Below are positions 27,162-36,692 of a DNA stretch of 64,000 nt, piece by piece. The DNA lies in assembly GCA_020635075.1 (NCBI GenBank), contig JACKAM010000001.1:806001-870000 (forward strand). Reading direction: 5' to 3'. The number at the start of each line of letters is the position of its first letter. Position 1 is the stretch's first letter. This DNA is from Pseudobdellovibrionaceae bacterium. GTDB taxonomy: Bacteria; Bdellovibrionota; Bdellovibrionia; Bdellovibrionales; UBA1609. Below the pieces are notes generated by a model that was not told where the DNA came from, searched no databases, and worked only from the letters and a program-made list of their open reading frames with translations. The position numbers and the translations under genes were made by a program.

Positions 27162-27659
27162 TCAGCTTCCACAAATGGAACCGAGAATTTTACGCAGAGT
27201 CTTGGCCTCTTTGCCCTCAATGTGATCCAGAGGAAGATTGCGCTTCACCTGCCCGCGAAGATAGGCCCAACTGTAGTTCCCGGAGGACAAATCACCCTCC
27301 TTTGCGTCCCAAAGGTTATTGACCATTTCTGGAACGCGAGGTCCTAATGCGATCTTTTCAGAGACTTCAAACATAAAATTGTTATTTTTGAAATAGCGTT
27401 TGACCACGTAATCAGGGTAGACGGCACAGAAGTTGAGATAAAGATCACCAGTATCATTGAAATGGTAAGTCTTTGCCAGCAAGGCCTTGGCTGAAGACTC
27501 AGGGATTGCAACTGGAATGCTCTTTTCGGCGATGACGATCGAACTCGGCGAGCGATCGGATTTGGAGGCCTGAACCCACGGTGAACCGAACAAAGCTCCC
27601 ATGGCGAATCCGATTGCGCCCATGGTGGTGAACATCATTGTAACTTTCAATTTTGTCAT
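27162..27659 (-). CDS. Exported protein of unknown function
   Basis: The product is 165 residues with one N-terminal hydrophobic segment (MMFTTMGAIGFAMGALFG), a signal peptide or anchor. The rest is polar, with an FCAVYPDYVVKRYFK segment and a C-terminal Cys. The start at 27659 is preceded by GGAGA; longer versions of the frame run back into the upstream lipoprotein gene. It follows that gene with 22 bases between, so the pair is probably one transcript. Family unknown. Confidence 0.7.
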   Translation of the reverse strand: MTKLKVTMMFTTMGAIGFAMGALFGSPWVQASKSDRSPSSIVIAEKSIPVAIPESSAKALLAKTYHFNDTGDLYLNFCAVYPDYVVKRYFKNNNFMFEVSEKIALGPRVPEMVNNLWDAKEGDLSSGNYSWAYLRGQVKRNLPLDHIEGKEAKTLRKILGSICGS

Positions 27660-27681
27660 TTTCAATTTCTCCACCGCAATG

Positions 27682-29367
27682 CTATTTGTCGCTAGCCGTG
27701 ACGTTAAAGTTTTGGAAGCGAGTAAAACGGACCGAGCTTGAGGGGTCTCGCTCCAGTTTAAACTCCACCTGACTGATGCCAGACCCGCCACAGCCAGGGA
27801 GATCATGCTGTTGAATGCCCTTGCCAATTGTAAAAGCCTGGAACCCTACGTCTCCGGCTGGCTTATTGCCTTTGGCGTAGCAACGGTAATAGGCGAGCAA
27901 TCCCACCGGCGACGAAGAAAACCCAACACGCGGAGCCCAATGGTATTTCACATCCTTAATGCTGGGGTACCCCTTTTCAGCAAAGTCAAACAGTAGATAG
28001 ACCGGGCGATCGAATAAGGTGGCGCCTGTGAAGTCGTTATACATGTAGGCGGCGCCCTCAACACTGCCGAGAAGGCTGACTGTTAGGCCTCGGTCCAGGT
28101 CGGCGCTGTCACGGATGCAGGCTTTGTAGACCTTTGTGAACCAGGTATTGCCGCCTTCTTCTTGGGGGCGTTTAAAACTCAACACCGCGACGCAACCGTT
28201 ACCCAAGTCTGAAGTAGGCCCTAATTGTTCTCCCACATCACGAAAGAGCCGTGCTCGGACGTTGGTGGTAGCCGTTGGATCACAGTTGGGCTCAGAACTA
28301 AAACATTCTCGTTTGTAAACAGTGAGCAGACTTCGATTATTGGTTCCCAATGTGCCATCGGGCTCCAGGCGAGTCGCACGGTGCGCATGAAAGGCCAGCT
28401 GATTCACCTTATCATAAGACAAAAAGTTGTTTCCTGAACTGGTGTCGGGGTAGTGAGCGCGAAGAAGGTTGCCAAATTCATCGATGGCCATTGAGTAAAC
28501 TGCCCGGTTGACTGTTCCGTATCCGCCTCCCGGCGCATGGCTCGTAGAAGTCCATCCCTCGTTGTCGGGTCGGAAGGCCGTGATATTAGCATACTGGCCG
28601 GCCTGATAGGGAGATGGCGGGACGTCTTGGGTTAAGTCGATGCCGAAGAACTCGTCTACGCGGCCGCCAAAAAATCGGGGAGCACAGTCTCCGCTGTTTT
28701 GCTTTTTGGAGCAAGGGTCCAAGGCCCCAGTGTACACGCCATGTGGATACTGAGTGGCGAAGGGGAAGCGATAGGTGCGCACTTGTTGGTAGTCGTTACC
28801 ATTCTTTAGAAAACGAGCGACTCGGAAGACCGCGGGGTCACCGGCCTCTCTGTAGGAGATGGCGATAAACTCATATGTCTGTCCATTCTTTTTCACTCGA
28901 TAAGAAAAGGGTGTGGCCCGTCCGGATGCATAATGGCCGCCTTCCTGGAAGATCTTGGTCACTTTTTTGTCCTTGCTGGCCAAAAACAGGGAGACGATGC
29001 CTTCGGATGTTTTTCCCATCAAAAAGCCGTCGGGGATCACATAGGTGCGAATTCCTGATCCGGCTCTTCCGGCTTGCCCTTCGAGGACCAGGTCAAAGGA
29101 GGTTACTGGATAGTTGCGTTCCAGGTTCAGTGACAAGCGGTGGATTTTGACGACACGGGTGTCGCTCGCCGGATCGTGCGGCTTCATGGCTGAAATCCAA
29201 ATAGCGTCGGCCTCGTTGACATTTACGCCTTCTGATTTTTGGATCGTAAGATTTTGTGTTCGCGAGGCAGAGGTTTTTTCACTGACTTTATCAAATGAGT
29301 CCTGACATGAAAACAATGAGAGACTCAGTCCGATTATCAAGGACAGGTGGACTGTTCGCTTGCGCAT
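27682..29367 (-). CDS. Lipoprotein of unknown function
   Basis: The 561-residue product begins with a lipoprotein signal ending in lipobox LFSC. The mature part is beta-rich with several Cys pairs (DPCSKKQNSGDC, CFSSEPNC) and recurring segments such as GGRVDEFFGIDL and YSMAIDEFGNLLR, suggesting a beta-propeller. No catalytic motif is visible. It is the first gene of a two-gene unit on the minus strand. The upstream 367 bases contain a strongly structured segment that could be its leader. Confidence 0.75.
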   Translation of the reverse strand: MRKRTVHLSLIIGLSLSLFSCQDSFDKVSEKTSASRTQNLTIQKSEGVNVNEADAIWISAMKPHDPASDTRVVKIHRLSLNLERNYPVTSFDLVLEGQAGRAGSGIRTYVIPDGFLMGKTSEGIVSLFLASKDKKVTKIFQEGGHYASGRATPFSYRVKKNGQTYEFIAISYREAGDPAVFRVARFLKNGNDYQQVRTYRFPFATQYPHGVYTGALDPCSKKQNSGDCAPRFFGGRVDEFFGIDLTQDVPPSPYQAGQYANITAFRPDNEGWTSTSHAPGGGYGTVNRAVYSMAIDEFGNLLRAHYPDTSSGNNFLSYDKVNQLAFHAHRATRLEPDGTLGTNNRSLLTVYKRECFSSEPNCDPTATTNVRARLFRDVGEQLGPTSDLGNGCVAVLSFKRPQEEGGNTWFTKVYKACIRDSADLDRGLTVSLLGSVEGAAYMYNDFTGATLFDRPVYLLFDFAEKGYPSIKDVKYHWAPRVGFSSSPVGLLAYYRCYAKGNKPAGDVGFQAFTIGKGIQQHDLPGCGGSGISQVEFKLERDPSSSVRFTRFQNFNVTASDK

Positions 29368-29454
29368 AGGTTTTCCTCCCTAGCAGCATGTCGCCGGTTG
29401 TGTGACATCCCATTTTTAACAGAGCACTTCATGGCCGTCTCATTATGAGACAAC

Positions 29455-29600
29455 CTATGAATCCCAAAGGGTTTGTTGGAGGATGGGGACCGCAAGGGTC
29501 CTAACAGACGAGAGCAGCTCCTAAGAAACCCAACCCAGCTAGGAAGGCCTCAAGATATCCAGTGACGGGAGCGCATCGTGGAAGTCATCTAGCTGGGCTC
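29455..29600. ncRNA. Structured RNA-like element in an intergenic region
   Basis: Nested stems are seen: GGGTTT (29469-29474) with AAACCC (29526-29531), GGAG (29478-29481) with CTCC (29518-29521), and GGACC (29487-29491) with GGTCC (29497-29501) around GCAAG. A separate 9-bp perfect stem, CCCAGCTAG (29534-29542) with CTAGCTGGG (29589-29597), follows. On the plus strand the internal loops are purine-rich. It could be an independent RNA or, on the minus strand, the leader of the lipoprotein gene. It does not match the riboswitch consensus patterns I know. Confidence 0.5.
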
Positions 29601-29734
29601 AGTGTAACACAAAATGTCACCGATGAGTGAGCTCTTAACAGAGAAAATTTTCATTTGGATTTGAGAGTGAACAGTTGATTGTCAGCTGACAACGGATCGA
29701 TCACCTCGGTTGCATTTTAGGTGGAAATAAGTCC

Positions 29735-30526
29735 CTATTTAATCTGGCCGACAAAATCCCAGATGGCCTGTGAAACCTGGGCGCGGTGGTTATCGATGAG
29801 AAATGGAAAGTGACCCCCGTGTGGTATTTCCAAAACCTGCAAGTTTGGACGGAACTTCGTATAGGCTCTCTGTCCCGCAGCGGGGACTCGAATATCATCA
29901 GAACCGTAAATATGCAGCACTGGAATCCTAAGGCTGGACAACACAGGTGCCAAATTGAGCTTATTGAGATAGGAGTCGCGAAAGCGGTTGGCTAACTCCC
30001 GGTCAAAAGTCTTCATGACTTTGGCCAAAAAGGGTTGCCAGGATTCCTTTTCAGCAATCGACAAAAAGATATTGGCCACACTGGGCTCAGACAGTTGGGC
30101 AAGAGCCCTTTGAAACTCGGCTTCTTGGGATGCAAGCAGAGGAGAACTAATGATCACCAGACCCGATACCCTCTGAGCAATCTGTGGGTAGCGAAGAGCC
30201 TCGAGAGCCAACACTCCGCCCCAGGAGTGGCCGACAAGAATGGTTTTGGAGTTCGGTTGAATTTTTTGATTCAATTCACCCACTAGGTGGCTCACTTTGA
30301 TGTTGGGCCCCTTCGATTGAGTGTAAAAGATGCCGTAATTGGCAAAGTGCTCGGAGAAGATCTCTTGCATATAGTCGTCAAACCCGGGTCCACCATGGAG
30401 AAACACCAGGCGGGTATTGGCGGGGAGATTTGCCGGCGGCCTTACGGCCGAGCCTAGAACGCCCAAGTCTTGAAGGACAAAATAAGCGACCCCCACTATA
30501 ACGGCGACGATTAAAATGCGTTTCAT
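29735..30526 (-). CDS. Alpha/beta hydrolase, membrane-anchored or exported
   Basis: The 263-residue product has an N-terminal hydrophobic segment (ILIVAVIVGVAYFVLQ) and a complete alpha/beta-hydrolase core. It has the oxyanion motif LHGGPG, the nucleophile elbow GHSWGG, the acid in IYGSDDIRVP, and the catalytic His in HGGHFPF. The HGGPG motif is shared with prolyl aminopeptidases, lactonases and esterases, so the substrate cannot be named. It is divergent from the iron-type ABC operon that begins 127 bases away. Confidence 0.88.
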   Translation of the reverse strand: MKRILIVAVIVGVAYFVLQDLGVLGSAVRPPANLPANTRLVFLHGGPGFDDYMQEIFSEHFANYGIFYTQSKGPNIKVSHLVGELNQKIQPNSKTILVGHSWGGVLALEALRYPQIAQRVSGLVIISSPLLASQEAEFQRALAQLSEPSVANIFLSIAEKESWQPFLAKVMKTFDRELANRFRDSYLNKLNLAPVLSSLRIPVLHIYGSDDIRVPAAGQRAYTKFRPNLQVLEIPHGGHFPFLIDNHRAQVSQAIWDFVGQIK

Positions 30527-30652
30527 GCCTAAAGTTTAGGGTCCCTTCAGCGAGAGGGCAAAGGATTCCTGTAATGGCGCAGGGTGCGAATACGAGGTGC
30601 GTTGGTGAGGGGTTGTTGCTGACATCCATGTCCTGGGCTGGTTAATTGGGTG

Positions 30653-31696
30653 ATGCAAAAGGGATGGTGTCAGGTGAGGGCTTTGGCCAGGATTTGGTTG
30701 AGAATTCAGATTCTCCTTTGTGGGCTGGTGGTGATCACGGGTTGTGAGTGGGGCAAGCCGGAGAAACCAGTCTTGTGGGTTTATACCTCTATGTACAAAG
30801 ACACTATTCAGGACTTGAAAACGCAGTTGGATCAAGATCTTCCCGGCGTGGAAATCAAGTGGTATCAGGCCGGATCTGAAGAGATTGCGGCAAAGGTCAA
30901 TGCAGAGTTGATTGCTGGGCACTGCCAGGCCGATGTGCTGATTTCTTCTGATCGTTTTTGGTATGAGGAGCTTTCGGATCGCGGATTCCTTCATGCCTAT
31001 CGGCCGCCAAATGGTTCGGAAGTTCCTGATACCTTGAGGCACCCCCAGGGATTCTACTCGACGGTGAGTATTCCCGTTATGGTGATGGTTTATAATGGTG
31101 AGGTGTTTTCTCAGGATGAGGTTCCCAAGAGTTTCAAAGAAATGGCTGATCCCAAGTGGAAGGGCAAGTTGACGACGGGAAGTCCATTGGCTTCGGGGAC
31201 CAACTTCACCACGGTGGCCATGTTGCAAAATGCCTATGGTTGGGAGTACATCGAAGCCTTAAGGCGGAATGAGACTATATCTCAAGGGGGCAACAGCGGT
31301 GTCCTCCGCCGCATCCAAAGTAAAGAAAGGCCCATCGGCTGGGTGCTAATGGAGAATCTGCTGCGCCTACAAAAGAAGGATAAAAGGATTAAGACGCTGT
31401 ATCCAGCAGATGGCGTGGTCATCCAATCCAATGTGATGGCGATCACCAAGAAACCAGGAGAAAGTCGCGAGTGGGCAGAAAAACTGGCGAATTGGCTGTA
31501 CAGCAAAAAAGGGCAGGAGGCCATGACCCGGTCTTATATGTACTCTCCGCTTGCATCTGTGGCACCACCAGAAGGGGCTCCGCCTTTTTCTGACATCAGC
31601 AAAAGTGCCTTCCCCTGGACTCAGGAGTTCTTAAGTAAAGTTGTGAAAGAGCGCCAGGACATTAAAGAGCGTTTCTCGCAAATTATGTTCGACTAA
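30653..31696 (+). CDS. Substrate-binding lipoprotein of an Fe3+-type ABC transporter
   Basis: The 347-residue product has lipobox ITGC and a periplasmic binding-protein fold of the FbpA/AfuA type: VLWVYTSMYKD at the N-terminus, ADVLISSDRFW, then AMADPKWKGK-like EMADPKWKGKLTTGSP in the second lobe. FbpA proteins bind ferric iron using conserved tyrosines; related members bind phosphonates or other anions, so iron is likely but not certain. Start 30653 is the first ATG; a GTG 3 bases before is equally possible. The permease follows after 9 bases. Confidence 0.85.
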   Translation: MQKGWCQVRALARIWLRIQILLCGLVVITGCEWGKPEKPVLWVYTSMYKDTIQDLKTQLDQDLPGVEIKWYQAGSEEIAAKVNAELIAGHCQADVLISSDRFWYEELSDRGFLHAYRPPNGSEVPDTLRHPQGFYSTVSIPVMVMVYNGEVFSQDEVPKSFKEMADPKWKGKLTTGSPLASGTNFTTVAMLQNAYGWEYIEALRRNETISQGGNSGVLRRIQSKERPIGWVLMENLLRLQKKDKRIKTLYPADGVVIQSNVMAITKKPGESREWAEKLANWLYSKKGQEAMTRSYMYSPLASVAPPEGAPPFSDISKSAFPWTQEFLSKVVKERQDIKERFSQIMFD

Positions 31697-31705
31697 GGGA
31701 ATGGA

Positions 31706-33400
31706 ATGAGGGGATTAAGAGTCAGGATGAGTGAGAGTTTGTTGTCGGCACCCGTGGTGCTGGGACTCGGCGTCCTACTCTTGGTTCTCACTTGTGTGTA
31801 TCCATTTTTGACCTTGTTTTGGAAGGTGCTGTTTTCGGGACCTGACCAAACACTTGATCTAGAGCCCCTTCTCTACGTTGTGCAAAACCGTTCAACACTC
31901 AAAGCCATCAGCAACACCTTGTTTGTGAGTCTGGCCACATCGGGGATCAGTGTTCTGCTGGCTCTGCCCCTGGCCTGGCTGATGACCCAAACCGATCTCC
32001 CAAAGGCGAGTTTGTTCCGTTCCCTTTACTGTTTGCCCTACGCCATTCCTCCCTACATTGGCGCCATAGCCTGGATTTATTTGGCCAACCCCACTAATGG
32101 CTTTTTGACCCAAATCTTTGGTCAAGGGTCGCTGAATATTTACACCTATCCGGGCTTAATCTGGGTGATGGCCAGTTTTCTCTACACCTTTGTGCTCCTC
32201 AGTCTGCTTTCCACCTTTGATCGCATGGATAGTTCTTTGATCGAGGCCGCGCGCCTTTCAGGTGCATCGCCCTTACGGGTGCTCGGCCAAATCATGTTGC
32301 CCCTGGCTTTGCCTTCGCTCTTGAGCGGAGCCCTGCTCGTCGGTCTGGCCTCGGCCGCTAGTTTCGGGGTGCCGGCCTTGATTGGCAGTCCGGCGCGGAT
32401 CTTTTTAATGACGACGAAAATCTACACTCTCCAGAAAATGGGATCGCTCAACGGCATTTATCAGGCGGGCGCCCTATCTCTTGTGCTTTTGGTGTTGGCC
32501 ATTGCCGTTTTGGTTTTCAACCAGGCATTAAATCGCCGATTGAGTTTTCAAATGGTGGGGGGGAAGGCAGCCAGAGCAAGCCTCATCGAGTTAGACCGAT
32601 GGAAGGGGCCCATCATCATCATGATGATCAGCGGACTTTTTGTGTTGTTTGTTTTGCCGGTGGGAGGTGTTCTCCTCACGGCCCTATCTCGTGTGCCTGG
32701 AGTTTGGAGCGCAGACAACTTCAGTCTGGCCAACTTTGGTCGGGTGTTTTTGGAGATGGATGAAACCGGCCGTGCCCTTTGGAACTCCCTTCGTTTAGGT
32801 GTCGGTGCGGCGACGGCTGCCACTCTATTGGGAGCACTCATTGCCTATATCCAACAGAAGACGAGGGTGCGGGGAAGGTCCCTCTTGGAAGTGATGAGCG
32901 CCATTCCCTTTTCCATTCCGGGCACCGTGGTGGCCCTGGCTTTGATCATGACTTTTTCCGGTCGTCTGTTCGGAGTTTTGCCGAGCCTCTACAATACTCT
33001 GGCCTTGTTGTGGTTGGCCTATGTGACCAAGTATTTGAATTTCTCAGTGCGCACGGCTGGCGATGGTTTCAGTCAGATTCATGACTGCCTCGGCGAGGCG
33101 GCGCGGGTCTCTGGAGCAAGCTGGTTTCAGAGTCTGAGGACCATTTGGATGCCACTGCTTAAACCCTCTTTGGTGGCCGCTTGGTTTCTGGTTTTTATGC
33201 CAGTATTTAGTGAACTGACCATGACGGTGATGTTGTCAGGGCCAGGGATGGAAACAGTCGGGACTTTGCTCTTTCAACTTCAGGAATACGCTGACGTTTC
33301 GGGCGGTGGGGCCGCAGTGTTGGCCCTGGTGATTGTCATGAGCGTAACAGCCGTCAATGTGATTGTAAAAACAGTTTCTAAAGGGAAGTACGGATTATGA
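31706..33400 (+). CDS. Two-domain ABC transporter permease (FbpB-like)
   Basis: The 564-residue product has about 12 membrane spans forming two fused permease modules, each with the EAA loop that contacts the ATPase (LIEAARLSGASPLRV in the first, LGEAARVSGASWFQSL in the second). This fused layout is typical of the Fe3+ FbpB/HitB type. The start at 31706 follows the binding-protein gene directly; an ATG 21 bases later is possible. The end overlaps the ATPase start by 4 bases (ATGA). Confidence 0.92.
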   Translation: MRGLRVRMSESLLSAPVVLGLGVLLLVLTCVYPFLTLFWKVLFSGPDQTLDLEPLLYVVQNRSTLKAISNTLFVSLATSGISVLLALPLAWLMTQTDLPKASLFRSLYCLPYAIPPYIGAIAWIYLANPTNGFLTQIFGQGSLNIYTYPGLIWVMASFLYTFVLLSLLSTFDRMDSSLIEAARLSGASPLRVLGQIMLPLALPSLLSGALLVGLASAASFGVPALIGSPARIFLMTTKIYTLQKMGSLNGIYQAGALSLVLLVLAIAVLVFNQALNRRLSFQMVGGKAARASLIELDRWKGPIIIMMISGLFVLFVLPVGGVLLTALSRVPGVWSADNFSLANFGRVFLEMDETGRALWNSLRLGVGAATAATLLGALIAYIQQKTRVRGRSLLEVMSAIPFSIPGTVVALALIMTFSGRLFGVLPSLYNTLALLWLAYVTKYLNFSVRTAGDGFSQIHDCLGEAARVSGASWFQSLRTIWMPLLKPSLVAAWFLVFMPVFSELTMTVMLSGPGMETVGTLLFQLQEYADVSGGGAAVLALVIVMSVTAVNVIVKTVSKGKYGL

Positions 33401-34125
33401 GTTCGGTGTCCTTGCAGGATTTAGGTAAGTCCTATGGCAAAATTCAAGTGGTGAGTCAGGTGAACCTTGAGATCGCAGATGGGGAGTTTGTCGCCCTTCT
33501 CGGGCCTTCGGGCTGCGGAAAAACCACCTGCTTGCGGATGATTGCAGGCTTGGAGAGAAGCACCCAAGGAAAGATTCTCATTGATGGCGAAACCGTTTCC
33601 TCGGTCGACGAGGGAATTTTCGTTGCTCCGGAGAAGCGCCATGTGGGGATGGTCTTTCAAAGCTACGCGGTTTGGCCTCACATGAATGTATTCGCTAATG
33701 TGGCCTATCCTTTAAAGGTGGCAAGTGTGGCTAAAGGTGAAATCGCGGAAAGGGTGAACGCGGTTTTAACCATGGTCGAATTGGGCGGGCTGGAGGAGCG
33801 TATGCCCAACCAACTGAGCGGTGGGCAGCAACAGAGAGTCGCCTTGGCCCGAGGGCTGGTGATGAAGCCCCGAGTTCTGCTGTTGGACGAGCCGCTGTCG
33901 AATCTAGATGCCAAACTGAGAGGAAAAATGCGCCAGGACATTCGCCGCATCCAACAGGAAACCAAGACCACGGTGGTTTACGTTACTCACGATCAAATTG
34001 AAGCGACCTCCATGAGTGATCGCATGGTGATCATGAAAGACGGGCTGGTCGTCCAGGTAGGTTCGCCCGGCGAGGTGAAAGCCCATCCAGCAACTCCCTT
34101 TGTTCAGGATTTCCTCAGCCAGTAA
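33397..34125 (+). CDS. ABC transporter ATP-binding protein (FbpC-like)
   Basis: The 242-residue ATPase has Walker A GPSGCGKTT, Q-loop FQSYAVWPHM, signature LSGGQQQR, Walker B VLLLDEP and the H-loop THD. YAVWPHM after the Q-loop is characteristic of the iron/spermidine/sugar importer ATPases. It lacks the long C-terminal regulatory domain of FbpC or MalK. Third gene of the binding-protein/permease/ATPase operon, powering import from the periplasm. Confidence 0.93.
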   Translation: MSSVSLQDLGKSYGKIQVVSQVNLEIADGEFVALLGPSGCGKTTCLRMIAGLERSTQGKILIDGETVSSVDEGIFVAPEKRHVGMVFQSYAVWPHMNVFANVAYPLKVASVAKGEIAERVNAVLTMVELGGLEERMPNQLSGGQQQRVALARGLVMKPRVLLLDEPLSNLDAKLRGKMRQDIRRIQQETKTTVVYVTHDQIEATSMSDRMVIMKDGLVVQVGSPGEVKAHPATPFVQDFLSQ

Positions 34126-34209
34126 AGAGTCTTCGTTTTGTAAAGAAAACTTCAATTGACCTTGGTCAATGTGAGTCCTAGTTTGGGGTTCAGATGTTCG
34201 GGGTAAATC

Positions 34210-35223
34210 ATGAGCCTTGAAGGGAAAATCGACCAGGCCAGAGACAGCGCCTATAGAATCATTCTTGGAGTGGGCATCTTTGTGTCCTCCTTGCAGCTGG
34301 TTTTCAAGTCCGTGACGGGGACTCTTTCAGTTGAAAACTCGGATATGTGGGCGGACCTGATGATTTTATCGTCTTTCCTGATCGCGATCCCCTTGTCTCG
34401 GCGCAAGGTCTTTGCCTGGGTGGATCGACTCATTCTCGGTTCAACATTGGTTGTGATATTTATGCAGACGGTGGTGATCGGGCACCCAATCGCTTATCGT
34501 TGGCTGGTTTTGGTGATTGTGGGGTTGTCCCTTATACTGGATCGCCGTCGCTACAAAAGAGTGGCAGTCTTCTTGGCGACCATTAATTCTGCCGGTGTGT
34601 TGTTTAACGTTTTTGTTTTGGCCCGGCCATTGGAGAGGATTGGCCTAACCAGCATTGATGAAATGGTGCCCGCCATCTTAGTGCCGTGGCTGGCCATTCC
34701 TATTGTTGACTTCCTGCTGCTGCAGAGAAAACAGCTGGTGGAGCAGCTTCTTCTTTCCTACGTTCAGCTGGAGCAATCAAACCAACACGCATTAGATTCA
34801 AAGGCAGTTCATGATGATGTTCCTTCCTCAAAGTACCAGTTTTCTCAGCTCAACCAAAAGCATCTGGAAGAGATGGTTGAAAGGACATTGAATTTCTTTG
34901 CCAGCTCAGATGATTATTTGGACCCGAATTTCCAAATGAGCGCCCTGTCTAAGGCCACTCAGGTTCCTCGCCATCATATGTCTCAAGTTCTTAATCTGGG
35001 ATTAGGGATGAGTTTTTATGAAATCCTTAATCGCTATCGAGTCGACGAAGTGATTCGTCGTTTTAAGAGTGATGAGTTCAAAGGCCAGTCTATTTTGAAC
35101 ATCGCTTACTCGGTGGGATTTAACTCTAAGTCCACTTTTAATTCAGCCTTTAAGCGCCAGACTGGTAAGACTCCTTCGGAGTTTCGTGAATCTCTTGGTT
35201 TGGGAGAGGTACCTCGTTCATAA
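34210..35223 (+). CDS. AraC-family regulator with N-terminal membrane domain
   Basis: The 337-residue product has about six membrane spans (residues about 15-175), a charged linker, and a C-terminal AraC/XylS DNA-binding domain with two helix-turn-helix units (MSALSKATQVPRHHMSQVLN and ILNIAYSVGFNSKSTFNSAF, then KRQTGKTPSEFR). Membrane-bound AraC proteins of this type probably sense an envelope signal directly. The last 74 bases overlap the 3' end of the convergent hydroxylase gene. Whether it controls the ABC operon upstream is unknown. Confidence 0.87.
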   Translation: MSLEGKIDQARDSAYRIILGVGIFVSSLQLVFKSVTGTLSVENSDMWADLMILSSFLIAIPLSRRKVFAWVDRLILGSTLVVIFMQTVVIGHPIAYRWLVLVIVGLSLILDRRRYKRVAVFLATINSAGVLFNVFVLARPLERIGLTSIDEMVPAILVPWLAIPIVDFLLLQRKQLVEQLLLSYVQLEQSNQHALDSKAVHDDVPSSKYQFSQLNQKHLEEMVERTLNFFASSDDYLDPNFQMSALSKATQVPRHHMSQVLNLGLGMSFYEILNRYRVDEVIRRFKSDEFKGQSILNIAYSVGFNSKSTFNSAFKRQTGKTPSEFRESLGLGEVPRS

Positions 35224-36013
35224 ACGGAATGGCCAACATCCAGCGCAGTTTCAGGTATTTAGGATGGCGAAAAATGGGCAGGCCAATGCTGATGTTCGCC
35301 TTGTCTTTCGACTCGTCAATATATGTTCGGAAAATCCGATCCCACCACGAAAGATTGAATCCATAGTTGCTGTGGGTTTCCCTGACTCTTACCGAATGGT
35401 GAATACGGTGCATATCAGGAGTCACCACGATCAGGCGCAGAAGTCCGTCTGCAATCTTTGGTAATGTGATGTTGCTATGATTAAACATGGCCATCCCGTT
35501 AAGAATCACCTCAAAGGCCAAAACCCCGAGCACCGGGGGGCCAATCAGAGAGATAACAGTTAGCTTGATACCCATGGACAAGACGATTTCTATAGGATGA
35601 AAGCGGGCTCCTGTTGTGACGTCAAAATCCAAGTCAGCGTGGTGCATGCGGTGGAGGCGCCAAAGAATTGGCACGCGATGGAAAAGCAAATGTTGAAGGT
35701 AGATGGCCAGGTCCATAGAGATGACGGTCATTGGAACAGTCACCCACAGGGGCCAGGCGGCCTTGTTGAGGAGGCCAAGCCCCGTCTTTTCTAGAGTCCA
35801 TGCATAAGCCAGAGCCGAACTCACCCCCAAAGAGTTCAATATCAAGGTGTTTAGCGCGACAATTCCCAAGTTGGATCGCCAACGGAGCAAGCGACCGTAG
35901 CTACGATTCAAGGCGGGGCGGAGCCACTCCCAAAAGGCCATCACCAGGAAAATGCTGAGAAAAAACCCAAACCGGATGATCCAGTCGTAGGCGACTAGGA
36001 TTTCGCTATTCAT
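35150..36013 (-). CDS. Fatty acid hydroxylase / sterol desaturase family membrane protein
   Basis: The 287-residue product has several membrane spans and the family's His clusters for a di-iron centre: HLLFHR, HRMHH, then HSN and HRIHHS near the C-terminus. Family members hydroxylate or desaturate lipids using O2 in the membrane; substrate unknown. The start at 36013 is preferred since AGAGGA precedes it; it overlaps the end of the upstream ArsR-rhodanese gene by 8 bases, so both are co-translated. The 3' end overlaps the convergent AraC gene. Confidence 0.87.
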   Translation of the reverse strand: MNSEILVAYDWIIRFGFFLSIFLVMAFWEWLRPALNRSYGRLLRWRSNLGIVALNTLILNSLGVSSALAYAWTLEKTGLGLLNKAAWPLWVTVPMTVISMDLAIYLQHLLFHRVPILWRLHRMHHADLDFDVTTGARFHPIEIVLSMGIKLTVISLIGPPVLGVLAFEVILNGMAMFNHSNITLPKIADGLLRLIVVTPDMHRIHHSVRVRETHSNYGFNLSWWDRIFRTYIDESKDKANISIGLPIFRHPKYLKLRWMLAIPFMNEVPLPNQEIHETPKESYQSGA

Positions 36014-36692
36014 CGCTGTCCTCTGAGATCTCAAGTGCTTCGCCCATTAGCTGCCATTCTCCCACGCCCATTTCCATTCGGTAGGCACTAAAGCTCCGTT
36101 CAAGCAGGAGCTGGACCGCATCAGCCGCCCACACGCAATAGGGGCCGCGGCAATAAACCACCATCTCTTTACCCCGGGGGAGATCAGCAATTTTCTCAGT
36201 CAGTCGTTTGATAGGAATGGAGAGGGCATGAGGCAAATGTCCGGCGCGGTACTCTTCCTCAGGTCTCACGTCTATTAAGACAACTTTGCCAGTAGCCGCC
36301 TTTGCCACCATATCCTTTTGCCGATGAGTAGGGAGAAGATCCTGGTTTTCAGGCAGGCGACTGCGAATCAGAGAATCCAACTCGGGGTACTGCTTTTCAG
36401 CCTGCCGCCTAAGTAAATGGATGAAAGCCAACACGGAGTCATCGGCGAGACGATAATAAATGTGTTTACCTTTTCTTCGCGACCGGACCAGGCGAGCGGT
36501 GCGCAGCTCTTTGAGTTGGGCGCTGGTATTCTTATGCCCAAGCAAGGACTGCTGGGAGAGAGCTTCAACTGACCTCTCGCCCTGACTGAGCAAATCCAAC
36601 AGTTCAAGTCTTCCTGGGTGAGCCACGGCCTTGCCAATACGCGAGAGTTGGTCGTAGATCTGACTTTTGAATCCATGCTCACCAGCATTCAT
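36006..36692 (-). CDS. ArsR-type regulator fused to a rhodanese domain
   Basis: The 228-residue product has an ArsR winged helix-turn-helix (HPGRLELLDLLSQGERSVEA, then KNTSAQLKELRTARLV, HIYYRLADDSV) and a rhodanese domain with the active Cys in VYCRGPYC. Such fusions probably sense reactive sulfur species and repress their own operon. It is the first gene of a unit with the hydroxylase. The ATG overlaps a perfect 11-bp inverted repeat and no ribosome-binding site is evident, so the message may be leaderless. Confidence 0.9.
   Translation of the reverse strand: MNAGEHGFKSQIYDQLSRIGKAVAHPGRLELLDLLSQGERSVEALSQQSLLGHKNTSAQLKELRTARLVRSRRKGKHIYYRLADDSVLAFIHLLRRQAEKQYPELDSLIRSRLPENQDLLPTHRQKDMVAKAATGKVVLIDVRPEEEYRAGHLPHALSIPIKRLTEKIADLPRGKEMVVYCRGPYCVWAADAVQLLLERSFSAYRMEMGVGEWQLMGEALEISEDSDE

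Noticed and set aside
29455..29600. c-di-GMP riboswitch or other known riboswitch
   Set aside because: The conserved core bases of GEMM, glycine, cobalamin and c-di-AMP riboswitches were not found on either strand.
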